In this document: piece by piece, positions 42,112 through 51,298 of the stretch
Layout: each line of letters begins with the position of its first letter
How positions within the stretch are numbered: the first letter of the stretch is position 1
Translations under genes and position numbers: made by a program
Assembly: GCF_040365005.1 (NCBI RefSeq)
Contig: NZ_BAABWV010000001.1
Coordinates: 124,001-188,000 of the forward strand
Length of the DNA: 64,000 bases
Origin: Antarcticimicrobium sp040365005
Lineage (GTDB): Bacteria; Pseudomonadota; Alphaproteobacteria; Rhodobacterales; Rhodobacteraceae
Direction: 5' to 3'
The notes under the pieces: generated by a model
The model's database searches: none
The model's input: only the letters and a program-made list of their open reading frames with translations
What the model was told of the DNA's origin: nothing

Positions 42112-43112
42112 GCCGCCACCTTTGCCGTTGTGGCGGGCGGGGTCAGCGCCTCGGGCAACAGCTGCAGCACCGCCGCCGGATCGCGCGCGGTCAGCACCGC
42201 GCGGCGCAGGCCGGGCCCAGTTCCGACCTCGTCCATGTACCAACCCAGATGCTTGCGCGCCACGCGCAGCCCAAGGTCTGCGCCGTAGAACCCGAGCATC
42301 GCCTCGTAGTGACCGGCGACCAGATCCGCCAAGGCGGCCCCCCGGGGCACCTGAGGCGCGGGTGTCCCCCAGATGTCATGGGCGATCTCGGCCAGCAGCC
42401 AGGGCCGGCCCTGCACGCCGCGTCCGACCATCACCCCATCGGCGCCGGACTGGGCCAGCGCACGCCGCGCGTCGGCCGGGCCGCGGATATCCCCGTTGGC
42501 CAGAACCGGGATGTCGACGGAGTGTTTCACCTCGGCGATCGCGGCCCAATCGGCGACACCCTTGTAAAACTGGCACCGGGTGCGGCCATGGATGGTGATC
42601 ATCACAACCCCTGCCGCCTCGGCGCGCCGGGCCAGCTCGGGGGCGTTGCGCATGTCGTCGTCCCATCCCAGCCGCGTCTTGAGCGTCACCGGAACGTCGA
42701 CCGCGCCGACGACGGCCTCGATCAGCGTCAGCGCATGGTCGATATCCTTCATCAGGGCCGAGCCGCTGGCCCCTGCCCCGCTGGCGCTGGTGACCTTCTT
42801 GGCCGGACAGCCCATGTTGATGTCGATCATCGCCGCGCCCCGGTCGGCGACCTGGCGGGCCGCCTCGGCCATCCAATGCGCCTCGCGCCCGGCCAGTTGC
42901 ACTGCGGTGTTCTCCACGTCCATGCCCAGTTCGGCCCGTTCGCGCACGCCGGGCTTGGCCTGAACCATTTCCTGGCTTGCGACCATCTCGCTCACCACCA
43001 ACCCGGCGCCGAACCGGCGGACCAGATCGCGAAAGGGCCGGTCGGTGATTCCGGCCATCGGCGCCAGGGCCACCGGAGGCGTCAGCGCCAGAGTTTTCAG
43101 ATGAATGGTCAA
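42108..43112 (-). CDS. dusB: tRNA-dihydrouridine synthase DusB (NifR3)
   Basis: A 334-residue flavoenzyme that reduces uridine in tRNA D-loops. Diagnostic segments are LAPMAGITDRPFRDL near the N-terminus, DINMGCPAKKV with the catalytic Cys (about residues 98-108), TLKTRLGWDD and GRTRCQFYKG. The gene was called nifR3 in Rhodobacter because it heads the ntr operon. It is first in the cluster and preceded by a good promoter at 43140-43168. The 3' end overlaps ntrB. Confidence 0.96.
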   Translation of the reverse strand: MTIHLKTLALTPPVALAPMAGITDRPFRDLVRRFGAGLVVSEMVASQEMVQAKPGVRERAELGMDVENTAVQLAGREAHWMAEAARQVADRGAAMIDINMGCPAKKVTSASGAGASGSALMKDIDHALTLIEAVVGAVDVPVTLKTRLGWDDDMRNAPELARRAEAAGVVMITIHGRTRCQFYKGVADWAAIAEVKHSVDIPVLANGDIRGPADARRALAQSGADGVMVGRGVQGRPWLLAEIAHDIWGTPAPQVPRGAALADLVAGHYEAMLGFYGADLGLRVARKHLGWYMDEVGTGPGLRRAVLTARDPAAVLQLLPEALTPPATTAKVAA

Positions 43113-43139
43113 ACGCCCAATCCTTGTGCAGTTAACGAC

Positions 43140-43168
43140 TATCTAGGGAAATTCGGTCCGGTTAACAA
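43140..43168 (-). promoter_or_regulatory. Promoter of the dusB-ntrBC(-ntrYX) operon
   Basis: Read on the minus strand, TTGTTA (43163-43168) and TAGATA (43140-43145) are spaced by exactly 17 bases. The -10 lies 27 bases before the dusB ATG, a short leader. This is a sigma70-type promoter by consensus. Confidence 0.6.
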
Positions 43169-43308
43169 TCAAACGCGCGCCCTCAAAGCCCAACAAAACA
43201 CCACATGCCTATTTTTTACGCACACATTCTCGGGCAATTGCCTCGCCCCGCATCACCGCATACACAGAACCGCGCGCCCCGCCGGGCGCCGAAAGTCGGA
43301 GCGGTTTG

Positions 43309-44448
43309 ATGAGCACAGCGGCCATACTGGTTGCGGCCGGGCGCGGTCAACGGGCCGGCGGCGGCACCCCCAAACAGTGGCGGCCCCTCGCCGGGCGGCG
43401 GGTGGCGGACTGGACCCTCGACGCCTTTCGCGCGGCCCCGGGAATCGGCCCGATCATCCTGGTCCTTTCGCCCGAAGACCGCGCGGCCTGGGCCGAGTTT
43501 GCCGATGATCCCGACGTGACCCCGGTCGCCGGCGGCGCCGACCGCGCGGCGTCAGTGCGCAACGGGCTGGCAGCGCTGGAGGGGGCCGACGTGGACCGCG
43601 TGCTGATCCATGACATCGCGCGCCCCTGCATCTCACAAACGTTGATCGCGGCGGTGATCGCGGCGCTGGACACGGCCCCCGCCGCCGCGCCCGGACTTGC
43701 GGTAACCGACGCGCTCTGGACCGGGGTCGAAGGGGCGGTGACCGGCACCCGTGATCGCACCGGCCTGTTCGCGGCGCAGACACCGCAGGGGTTTCACCTG
43801 GACGCGATCCGCGCCGCCCACGCGGCACATCCCGGGGGCGCTGCGGATGACGTGGAGGTCGCCCGCGCCGCCGGGCTGCGGGTGGCCATCGTGCCGGGCG
43901 AGGCTGACAACCTGAAAATCACCCGGCCCGAGGATTTCGCCCGGGCCGAACGCATATTGAGGCAGGACATGGATGTAAGACTGGGCAACGGATACGACGT
44001 GCATCGGTTCGGACCGGGCGATCACGTGACGCTTTGCGGGGTTCTTGTGCCGCATGAGCGCGGCCTTCAGGGGCATTCGGATGCAGATGTGGGCATGCAC
44101 GCGATCACCGATGCGATCTATGGCGCGCTGGCGCAGGGCGATATCGGGCGCCACTTCCCCCCTTCGGACCCGCAGTGGAAAGGCGCCGACAGCGCCATCT
44201 TCCTGCGCCACGCAGGCGATCTGGCGCGACAGATGGGGTTTCAGATATCGAACGTCGACTGCACGCTGGTCTGTGAGCAGCCCAAGATCGGCCCCCATGC
44301 CGAGGCGATGGCCGACCGCCTGGCGGATATCCTGGACATCCCGGCCGACCGGATCTCGGTCAAGGCCACCACCTCGGAGCGGCTGGGCTTTACCGGCCGG
44401 GGCGAAGGCATCGCGGCGCTGGCCACCGCCGCGCTGATCGGAGGGTAA
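43309..44448 (+). CDS. ispDF: Bifunctional IspD/IspF (MEP cytidylyltransferase / MECDP synthase)
   Basis: A 379-residue fusion catalysing the third and fifth steps of the non-mevalonate isoprenoid pathway. The IspD part (1-220) starts AAILVAAGRGQRAGGGTPKQW, has the HDIARP motif, and ends in the LKITRPEDF block. The IspF part begins at about residue 221 with VRLGNGYDVHRFGPGDHV and contains GHSDADVGMHAITDAI and TTSERLGFTGRGEGI. The fused form is usual in alphaproteobacteria. The ATG at 43309 is preferred over an adjacent TTG. pgpA and the cinA-like gene follow closely, so a three-gene operon is likely. Confidence 0.96.
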   Translation: MSTAAILVAAGRGQRAGGGTPKQWRPLAGRRVADWTLDAFRAAPGIGPIILVLSPEDRAAWAEFADDPDVTPVAGGADRAASVRNGLAALEGADVDRVLIHDIARPCISQTLIAAVIAALDTAPAAAPGLAVTDALWTGVEGAVTGTRDRTGLFAAQTPQGFHLDAIRAAHAAHPGGAADDVEVARAAGLRVAIVPGEADNLKITRPEDFARAERILRQDMDVRLGNGYDVHRFGPGDHVTLCGVLVPHERGLQGHSDADVGMHAITDAIYGALAQGDIGRHFPPSDPQWKGADSAIFLRHAGDLARQMGFQISNVDCTLVCEQPKIGPHAEAMADRLADILDIPADRISVKATTSERLGFTGRGEGIAALATAALIGG

Positions 44449-44451
44449 ACC

Positions 44452-44937
44452 ATGTTGCGTGCGATCAATACCTTCGGATTCGTCGGCCTGCTGCGCCCGG
44501 CACCGGGCACCTGGGGGTCCCTCGTGGCGGTCCTGCTGGGCTGGGCAATCGAGCATTGGCTGGGCTTCGTGCCGCTTGTCGTCGCCTTCGTCGCGGTGAC
44601 GGCGCTGGGGTTCTATACCATCGGCGCCGAGTTGCGCGACCGTCCGGGCGACGATCCATCGGAGATCGTGATCGACGAGGTGGCAGGCCAGTGGCTGGCC
44701 CTGCTGTTCCCCGCCATGGGGTTCTGGATGCGCGACGTGCCGATGGTCTGGCCCGGCGCGGTGGCGGCGTTCCTGTTGTTCCGGCTGTTCGACATCTGGA
44801 AGCCCTGGCTGGTGGGCCGCGCCGACCGGCGCCACGATCCCGCCGGGGTGATGCTCGATGATCTCTGGGCCGGCCTCTTTGCCGGGGTCTGCACGGTGAT
44901 CCTCGCCGCGCTTTATCACGGGGTGATGCTGCGATGA
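44452..44937 (+). CDS. pgpA: Phosphatidylglycerophosphatase A
   Basis: A 161-residue inner-membrane phosphatase that makes phosphatidylglycerol from PG-phosphate. The family motifs are all present: the N-terminal GLLRPAPGTWGSLVA, the catalytic EIVIDEVAGQWLAL (about residues 68-81), FRLFDIWKP, and VMLDDLWAGLFAG near the C-terminus. The start is three bases after the ispDF stop, and the stop overlaps the next gene by ATGA. Confidence 0.95.
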   Translation: MLRAINTFGFVGLLRPAPGTWGSLVAVLLGWAIEHWLGFVPLVVAFVAVTALGFYTIGAELRDRPGDDPSEIVIDEVAGQWLALLFPAMGFWMRDVPMVWPGAVAAFLLFRLFDIWKPWLVGRADRRHDPAGVMLDDLWAGLFAGVCTVILAALYHGVMLR

Positions 44938-45401
44938 CTATTGCCGCGCTGCTTGACGCCGCCCGTGCCAAGGGGGTCAGGATCGCCACCGCCGAAAGTT
45001 GCACCGGCGGCATGGTCGCCGCCGCGCTGACCGATGTGGCCGGCTCGTCCGACGTGGTTGACCGGGGGTTCGTGACCTATTCCAACGGCGCCAAGCGCGA
45101 CATGCTGGGGGTGCGACAGGAAACGCTGGATGCCCATGGCGCGGTGTCGGAACAGGTGGCGCGCGAGATGGCCCAGGGCGCCTTGCGCCAGTCCGCCGCG
45201 GATCTGGCCATCTCGATCACGGGAATCGCCGGCCCCGGCGGGTCGGAACACAAGCCCGAGGGGCGGGTCTGTTTCGGGGTGGCGATGACCGGGCACGAGA
45301 CCCAAGTCGAAACCATCGAGTTCGGCGCGCTGGGCCGGGCCAATGTGCGCGCGGCGTCTCGCGATCACGCGCTGGCGCTGCTGCTTCGGGCGCTGTCCTG
45401 A
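44934..45401 (+). CDS. pncC: CinA-family C-terminal domain protein (nicotinamide-nucleotide amidase)
   Basis: A 155-residue stand-alone CinA C-terminal domain predicted to deamidate NMN to nicotinic acid mononucleotide in NAD salvage. Visible are the nucleophile region TAESCTGGMVAAALTDVAGSS, GFVTYSNGAKRDMLGV and ITGIAGPGGSEHKPEGRVCF. It lacks the N-terminal MoaB-like domain of full CinA. It is coupled to pgpA by a four-base overlap and ends 24 bases before the convergent ratA stop. Confidence 0.92.
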   Translation: MTIAALLDAARAKGVRIATAESCTGGMVAAALTDVAGSSDVVDRGFVTYSNGAKRDMLGVRQETLDAHGAVSEQVAREMAQGALRQSAADLAISITGIAGPGGSEHKPEGRVCFGVAMTGHETQVETIEFGALGRANVRAASRDHALALLLRALS

Positions 45402-45425
45402 CCCTTCCCGCCCCGGGGGCGCCGC

Positions 45426-45884
45426 TTAACCGTACAGCGCCTTGGCCCGTGCCTCGAAGGCGCGCACGATTCGTTGCATCGCCTCGTTGAACACCACGCC
45501 GATCAGCTTTTGCAGCACAGCGTTCTTGAACTCGAAATCGACGAAGAACGACACGTCGCAGCCCCCGTCGCGATCTTCGAACCGCCATTGCGATTTCATG
45601 TAGCGGAACGGGCCGTCCAGATACTCGGTGTCGATCAACCCCGCCTGGGGCCAGAGCTTGACCCTGCTGCCAAAGCGTTCGCGGAAAACCTTGAAGGAGA
45701 TCACCAGGTCGGCCTCCATCAACTCTCCCTGCCCCTCCTCTTCGCCCGTGATGGGCCTGCGCGAGCGGATGCGCGCCGCCGCGGTCCAGGGCAGGAACTC
45801 GGGGTAACGGGCCACATCGGCGACCAGATCGTACATTTCACGGGCCGAATAGGGCAAATGGCGGGTTTCGGAGTGGGTCGGCAT
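45426..45884 (-). CDS. RatA/Coq10-type START-domain protein
   Basis: A 152-residue single-domain START/polyketide-cyclase protein. The N-terminal LPYSAREMYDLVADVARYPEFLPW and the C-terminal MQRIVRAFEARAKALYG are those of the Coq10/RatA family. Eukaryotic Coq10 binds ubiquinone for respiration and biosynthesis; E. coli RatA was described as blocking ribosome association. In this aerobe with abundant cytochrome genes the quinone-binding role seems more natural, but the sequence does not decide. It lies divergent from hpt. Confidence 0.88.
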   Translation of the reverse strand: MPTHSETRHLPYSAREMYDLVADVARYPEFLPWTAAARIRSRRPITGEEEGQGELMEADLVISFKVFRERFGSRVKLWPQAGLIDTEYLDGPFRYMKSQWRFEDRDGGCDVSFFVDFEFKNAVLQKLIGVVFNEAMQRIVRAFEARAKALYG

Positions 45885-45957
45885 CCTGACGCGGTGTTTC
45901 CTGGGTGACAGTGGCGCCCCATGTCCTATGCTTGGCGGCGAAGTTCAAGGGGGACCC

Positions 45958-46497
45958 ATGACAGAGCGTCCATATGTCATCGACGAAATGATTTCCGCCA
46001 AGGCCATCGCGGCGCGGATCGAGGAGCTGAGCCGCGAAATCTCGGAGGAATTCCGCGATACCAGCAAGCTGGTGGTGGTCGGACTGTTGCGCGGGTCCTT
46101 CGTGTTCATCGCCGACCTTGTGCGCGAGCTGGACCTGCCGATCGAGGTCGATTTCATCGAGGCCTCGTCATATGGTGACGGCATGGAAAGCAGCCGCGAA
46201 GTGCGCATCCTGAAGGACCTGCGCTCGACCATCGAGGGGCGCGATGTGCTGGTGGTCGAGGATATCGTCGATACCGGCTTTACCCTGTCCCATGTCATCA
46301 AGCTGCTGCAGAACCGCAAGCCGGCGCGGCTGAAAACCATTGCGCTGCTCGACAAGCCGTCGCGGCGCGAGGCGGATATCAAGGCCGACTGGGTCGGCTT
46401 CGAGATCCCGGATGAATTCGTCGTCGGCTATGGCGTCGATTTCGCCCAGAGGAACCGCAACCTGCCCTTTATCGGCAAGGTGCGGTTCACGTCGTGA
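45958..46497 (+). CDS. hpt: Hypoxanthine phosphoribosyltransferase
   Basis: A 179-residue purine salvage enzyme making IMP (and GMP) from the base and PRPP. The PRPP-binding motif VLVVEDIVDTGFTLSHV (about residues 97-113) and the early LLRGSFVFIADLVREL, EASSYGDGMESS and late FVVGYGVDF blocks are standard. The ATG at 45958 follows AAGGGGGA; the upstream ATG at 45928 is less likely. The stop overlaps a small membrane protein gene by GTGA. Confidence 0.95.
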   Translation: MTERPYVIDEMISAKAIAARIEELSREISEEFRDTSKLVVVGLLRGSFVFIADLVRELDLPIEVDFIEASSYGDGMESSREVRILKDLRSTIEGRDVLVVEDIVDTGFTLSHVIKLLQNRKPARLKTIALLDKPSRREADIKADWVGFEIPDEFVVGYGVDFAQRNRNLPFIGKVRFTS

Positions 46498-46679
46498 ATT
46501 TCTTCTGGCTGTTGCGGATGCGGCAGTGGGTGCAGCACCCGCCGTCGAAACAACGGGTAGTCCTGGTGCTGATCGTGATCGGGATCTGCCTTGCGCTTTA
46601 TGCCGTCGAACACTGGATCGGCTGGCCCGAAGCGCTGAGCGTTCAGCCCGGCGGCCCCCGGATGCGCCCGTTCCGCTGA
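46494..46679 (+). CDS. Small single-TM conserved hypothetical protein
   Basis: A 61-residue protein with a basic N-terminus, one TM helix (about residues 22-40, VVLVLIVIGICLALYAVEH) and a short polar tail rich in Pro and Arg. The GTG start at 46494 overlaps the hpt stop by four bases, so it is translationally coupled, which supports it as a real gene despite its size. I do not recognise a function. Confidence 0.68.
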   Translation: MNFFWLLRMRQWVQHPPSKQRVVLVLIVIGICLALYAVEHWIGWPEALSVQPGGPRMRPFR

Positions 46680-46784
46680 CCGCCCCCGGATCACGCGGAT
46701 GTGAAAACCCGACGTAAAGGTTTGTCGCACAGTCTCGCCACGATAGAGTGACCGCAAACCCAATTGCCAATAGTGAGGATTGTC

Positions 46785-47240
46785 ATGAAAAAACAGGTAT
46801 TCGCCCTTGCCACCGCCGCCGCCCTGATCGCCACGGGGGCCGTGGCGCAGGATTATTCCGCCAACCTCAAGGCCCGGCAGGGCCAGTTCCGCATCATGGC
46901 GCTGAACCTCGGCATCCTGGGCGGCATGGCGCAGGGCAAGATCGCCTATCAGGCCGAGGCCGCGCAGCGCGCCGCCGATACGCTGGTGGCGGTGTCGCAT
47001 ATCGACCCCGGCCCGCTCTGGCCCGAAGGATCGGACAACATGAGCATCGACGGCACCCGCGCGATGCCCTCGATCTGGGACGAGAACGCCGATTTCCTCG
47101 CCAAATGGGGCGCCTTCGGCGACGCGGCGGCCGGGATGCAGCAGGTTGCCGCCACCGGGCAAGAGGCGCTGGGCCCGGCCATGGGCAAGCTCGGCGGCGC
47201 CTGCAAGGCCTGCCACGACAAACACCGCGCGCCCCAGTAA
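46785..47240 (+). CDS. Cytochrome c' family protein (c556-like)
   Basis: A 151-residue periplasmic cytochrome. There is a clear signal peptide (MKKQVFALATAAALIATGAV, cleavage near VAQ-DYSAN), a four-helix-bundle mature part, and a single haem motif CKACHDKH near the C-terminus, the position typical of cytochromes c' and c556. Met in the RIMALNLG segment could be the sixth ligand of a c556. GTGAGG lies before the ATG at 46785. The diheme cytochrome gene follows three bases after its stop, suggesting a shared electron-transfer function. Its partner is unknown. Confidence 0.9.
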   Translation: MKKQVFALATAAALIATGAVAQDYSANLKARQGQFRIMALNLGILGGMAQGKIAYQAEAAQRAADTLVAVSHIDPGPLWPEGSDNMSIDGTRAMPSIWDENADFLAKWGAFGDAAAGMQQVAATGQEALGPAMGKLGGACKACHDKHRAPQ

Positions 47241-47243
47241 GCG

Positions 47244-48116
47244 ATGCGCGTGTTTCGCGGGTTGATCCTTGTCGCCGTGTTGGTCGCGGCGGCGGGGTGG
47301 TGGATGACACGGCCCCGCCCCCTGCCCGCCGATGCGCTGACGGGGTTGGAGGGTGACGCGGCGCGGGGCGAGACGGTGTTCCTGGCGGCTGGCTGTGCCT
47401 CGTGCCACGCGGCGCCGGAGGCCACCGACAAGCGCATCCTGTCCGGCGGGCAGCGGTTCGCCTCGGATTTCGGCACCTTCGTCGCGCCCAACATATCGCC
47501 CGACCCGGTGCAGGGGATCGGCGGCTGGACCGGCGCACAATTCGCCAGCGCCCTGCGGCGCGGCGTGTCGCCGGAGGGGCGGCATTATTACCCGGCCTTT
47601 CCCTATACGGCCTATGCGAAGATGCGCGGCCAAGACATCGCCGACCTCTGGGCGTTTTGGCAAACCTTGCCGGCCAGCGAAGCGGCGAGCCAGCCGCATG
47701 AGGTGAGTTTTCCGTTCTCGATCCGTCGGGGCGTCGGGGTTTGGAAAAAGCTTTTCCTGAATGAGGACTGGGTCATGGAAGGTGACCTTGATCCAAAGCT
47801 TGAACGTGGTCGCTACCTGGTCGAGGCGCTGGCCCATTGCGGCGAATGCCACACCCCGCGCGGGTCGCTGGGCGGCCTCGACCGCGACCGCTGGCTGTCG
47901 GGCGCGCAGAACCCCTCGGGCAAGGGCGAGATCCCGGCACTGACCCCGGACAGGTTGACCTGGGACGCCGGCGAGATCGCCTATTACCTCGAGACCGGCT
48001 TCACCCCCGACTATGACAGCGCCGGTGGTCACATGGTGGCTGTGGTGGAGAACTTTGGAAAATTGACCGCAGAGGATCGCGCGGCGGTGGCGGCCTATGT
48101 GAAGGCGTTGCCTTAG
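47244..48116 (+). CDS. Diheme c-type cytochrome
   Basis: A 290-residue membrane-anchored or exported cytochrome. The N-terminal hydrophobic segment (residues 5-21, GLILVAVLVAAAGWWM) is followed by two cytochrome c domains with CASCH (about 51-55) and CGECH (about 199-203). The architecture resembles the cytochrome subunits of membrane-bound dehydrogenases such as alcohol or aldehyde dehydrogenases, which pass electrons to oxidases. No dehydrogenase is adjacent, so the donor is unknown. It is probably co-transcribed with the c556-type gene three bases upstream. Confidence 0.9.
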   Translation: MRVFRGLILVAVLVAAAGWWMTRPRPLPADALTGLEGDAARGETVFLAAGCASCHAAPEATDKRILSGGQRFASDFGTFVAPNISPDPVQGIGGWTGAQFASALRRGVSPEGRHYYPAFPYTAYAKMRGQDIADLWAFWQTLPASEAASQPHEVSFPFSIRRGVGVWKKLFLNEDWVMEGDLDPKLERGRYLVEALAHCGECHTPRGSLGGLDRDRWLSGAQNPSGKGEIPALTPDRLTWDAGEIAYYLETGFTPDYDSAGGHMVAVVENFGKLTAEDRAAVAAYVKALP

Positions 48117-48175
48117 CTTTCTGTGCCATGACCTTGTAAGTGCGAGTCTTTGTCCCTCGTGCTTTTGGGCCGGAG

Positions 48176-48197
48176 GTCCCCGCTTTCGCGGGGATGA
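48176..48197. repeat. GTCCCCGC-TTTC-GCGGGGATGAC palindrome
   Basis: CCCCGC (48178-48183) and GCGGGG (48188-48193) pair around a TTTC loop, and the outer GTC/GAC extend the dyad with one bulged base. It lies in the 133-base space between the convergent cytochrome and lipA genes. Like the repeat at 1595 it resembles the small dispersed alphaproteobacterial palindromes ending in GGGATGAC. Confidence 0.5.
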
Positions 48198-48249
48198 CAA
48201 GTCGCGCAATAGCGGGACAGGAGCGCAGGCAACGCGGCGCTGACGGGCC

Positions 48250-49218
48250 TCAGCCCTGCGCCAGCTTGGCCTCTCGCGCGGTCCGCAACCGGGCGAAATC
48301 GTCGCCGGCGTGGTAGGACGAGCGGGTGAGCGGCGTCGCCGAGACCATCAGGAACCCCTTGCCGAAGGCGGCCTTTTCATAGGCCGCGAACTCCTCGGGA
48401 GTGACGAAACGATTGACCGCATGGTGTTTCGGCGTCGGTTGCAGGTATTGCCCGATGGTCAGGAAATCGACATCTGCCGCGCGCATGTCGTCCATCACCT
48501 GGCGCACCTGCGGCGCATCCTCGCCAAGCCCGACCATGATGCCCGACTTGGTGAAGATCGAGGGATCAAGCTCTTTCACACGCTGCAGCAGCCGCAGGGA
48601 ATGGAAATAGCGTGCCCCGGGGCGCACCTCGGGGTAGAGGCCGGGCACGGTTTCCAGGTTGTGGTTGAAGACATCGGGTTTTGCCTCGACCACCACCTCG
48701 AGCACCTCGGGGGCGCATTTCAGGAAATCCGGCGTCAGGATCTCGATCGTGGTCGCCGGGCTGCGGTGACGCACGGCGCGGATGGTCTGGGCGAAATGCT
48801 CCGCCCCGCCGTCCTCAAGGTCGTCGCGGTCGACGCTGGTGATCACCACGTGGTTCAGCCCCAGCTTTTCCACCGCGTGGGCAACGCGACCCGGTTCGAA
48901 CGCATCCAGCGTGTCGGGCCGCCCGGTGGCGATGTTGCAGAAGGTGCAGCCGCGGGTACAGATCTCGCCCATGATCATCATGGTGGCGTGGCCCTGGTTC
49001 CAGCATTCGCCGACGTTGGGGCAGCCGGCCTCTTCGCAGACCGTCACCAACCCGTTGTCGCGCATGATCTTGTGGGTATCCGCATAGCCCTTGCCGCCCG
49101 GCGCCCGGACCCGGATCCAGTCCGGCTTCTTGGGCTGGGCGTTGTCGGGACGGTGCGCCTTTTCCGGGTGGCGCTGCTGTGGGATCTTGAGATCACGCAT
49201 GGAGGGGGCCTCGATCAT
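48250..49218 (-). CDS. lipA: Lipoyl synthase
   Basis: A radical-SAM enzyme of 322 residues that inserts two sulfurs into octanoyl-protein. The auxiliary cluster cysteines are in VCEEAGCPNVGEC, the radical-SAM cysteines in CTRGCTFC, and the C-terminal RSSYHAGDDF carries the conserved RSSY serine. I prefer the ATG at 49218 (MIEAPSMRDLKIP), which has AAGGAA upstream. The ATG at 49200 (MRDLKIP) is the other candidate; an open frame to 49263 is not supported. Confidence 0.96.
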   Translation of the reverse strand: MIEAPSMRDLKIPQQRHPEKAHRPDNAQPKKPDWIRVRAPGGKGYADTHKIMRDNGLVTVCEEAGCPNVGECWNQGHATMMIMGEICTRGCTFCNIATGRPDTLDAFEPGRVAHAVEKLGLNHVVITSVDRDDLEDGGAEHFAQTIRAVRHRSPATTIEILTPDFLKCAPEVLEVVVEAKPDVFNHNLETVPGLYPEVRPGARYFHSLRLLQRVKELDPSIFTKSGIMVGLGEDAPQVRQVMDDMRAADVDFLTIGQYLQPTPKHHAVNRFVTPEEFAAYEKAAFGKGFLMVSATPLTRSSYHAGDDFARLRTAREAKLAQG

Positions 49219-49367
49219 GTCTGTTTGGCGTTCCTTAGCATATTTGCGCCGCCACGAAACCACCAGTCACGCATGGCGGCCATGTACCGCGGGCTGGCGG
49301 GTGATGGCGCCACCTACGGACCTGCAACGCAAGCCTGTTTTTCCCGCAGCGACGCGCCCCGGAAAAA

Positions 49368-49391
49368 GGAATGCTGCAAATGCAGCATTCC
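49368..49391. promoter_or_regulatory. Inverted repeat with 11-base perfect arms upstream of the peroxiredoxin gene
   Basis: GGAATGCTGCA (49368-49378) and TGCAGCATTCC (49381-49391) are exact reverse complements separated by AA. The element ends 5 bases before a -35-like TTGATG (49396) and 65 bases before the peroxiredoxin ATG. It looks like a strong operator for a dimeric regulator, activator position. No T-run follows, so it is not a terminator. Confidence 0.6.
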
Positions 49392-49395
49392 CCGG

Positions 49396-49424
49396 TTGAT
49401 GGCACTCTGGAATCGTTTTAAATC
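49396..49424 (+). promoter_or_regulatory. Candidate promoter of the peroxiredoxin gene
   Basis: TTGATG (49396-49401) is followed after 17 bases by TAAATC (49419-49424), with the alternative TTAAAT one base earlier. The hexamers are imperfect. The dyad immediately upstream suggests activation is needed. Confidence 0.4.
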
Positions 49425-49455
49425 GACGAGAAACCAGTCTTCACAGGAGTCCGAT

Positions 49456-50004
<549 letters not shown>

Positions 50005-50975
50005 TCCCTGCCATCTGAAACGACATCGACGGGTCCGCCTTGCGCGGGCCCGTTTTCGGTCCGAAAGGCCGAAATCAACCCCTCTCCGACATCGCGGATC
50101 ATCTGGCCCAGCTGCGCGAACCAATCCTCTTCCGGTGTGCTTTCGCGGCGGACAAGGCCGATGCGACGCGCGGGCTCGGGCTCAGGGAAGCGGCGCAGCG
50201 CCAGTTCCGGCGCCGCCGCCCGTTCGGCCGCGGCGGCCAGTTCCGGCATCAGCGTCAGCCCGAACCCCGCCGCCACAAGCCGCGACAGGGTGGCCAGAGA
50301 CGAGGCGCCCATGTCGATGCTGCCGCTGTTTCGATCCATGCCGCAGACCTCCAACGCCTGATCGGTCAGGCAATGCCCATCCTCCAGCAGCAGAAGTTGC
50401 GAGGGCTGCAGGTCGGTCGGGCGCAGCACCTGCCCGGTCGCATCCATCCGCGAGAGCCGCGCGTGCGACCCGGCCAGCAAAAAGCGATCCTCGAACAGCG
50501 GTTGCTCGACCAGGCCCCGCGTGCCGGTCGGGAGCGCCAGGATCACCGCGTCCAACTCCCCTGCCCCGAGTGCGGCAAGCAACCGCTCGGTCCGCGCCTC
50601 GCGCACCTGCACGGTCAGCGAGAGATCACCAGCGCGCAACGCCTCCAGAACACCTGGCAGCAGGTAGGGCGCCAGCGTCGGAATCACCCCCAGAGACAGG
50701 CTGCGCCCGCCGCCCTGATCGCGGGACAGTCGATCCAGCCGACCGGCGGCCGACAGCACCTCGTCCGCCTTGGCCAGAACCTGCCGTCCCATCCCGGTCA
50801 GAACGACATCGCGCGCGCGCCGCTCGACCAGCATCCCGCCCATCACATCTTCCAGTGCGCGTATCTGGACCGAAAGCGCCGGTTGCGACACGTTGCAGAC
50901 CTCGGCCGCGCGGCCGAAGTTCCGGTGTTCCGTCAGGGCCTTGAAATAGGTGAGCTGCCGCAGTGTAAATTTCAT

Positions 50976-51298
50976 GGGATTCTCTTATCGCAAGGCGTCA
51001 ATTCGATAAATCCCCCTTATGGCGCAACGCATGCGCACAATTCGAATCCCCGTTGTCCCAGCACGGTCACATCCATTCCTGAAACAATCCGCCTTCCCCA
51101 AAAGGCACCGAGTATGGGCACGCGAAGTTTCCTTCCCCACACGCGGTAACTGGATCTGCGCCGACAGTAAGGGCACGTGCCGCCCTGTCAACGCTGGATC
51201 TCCTTTCGTGTAGAATGAAACGCTTAATTTTTGGGCCGACTGCAAGCGTCCAAGGCAATTTTCGGTAAAGATGAGTGAGAATTGCGCATTTTTCGCCT
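50976..51298. other. 323-base intergenic region, no gene seen
   Basis: This lies between the oxyR start and the DUF6456 stop, both on the minus strand, so it holds the oxyR promoter. I see an eight-base palindrome ATTCGAAT (51040-51047) and no clear -35/-10 pair. The open frames crossing it look non-coding. No tRNA or other RNA gene could be recognised, but a small RNA cannot be excluded. Confidence 0.5.

Noticed and set aside
51031..51064. A T-loop-like ATTCGAATCCCCG that could end a tRNA gene
   Set aside because: The bases before the loop do not pair with those after it, and no anticodon or D arm can be folded upstream on either strand.
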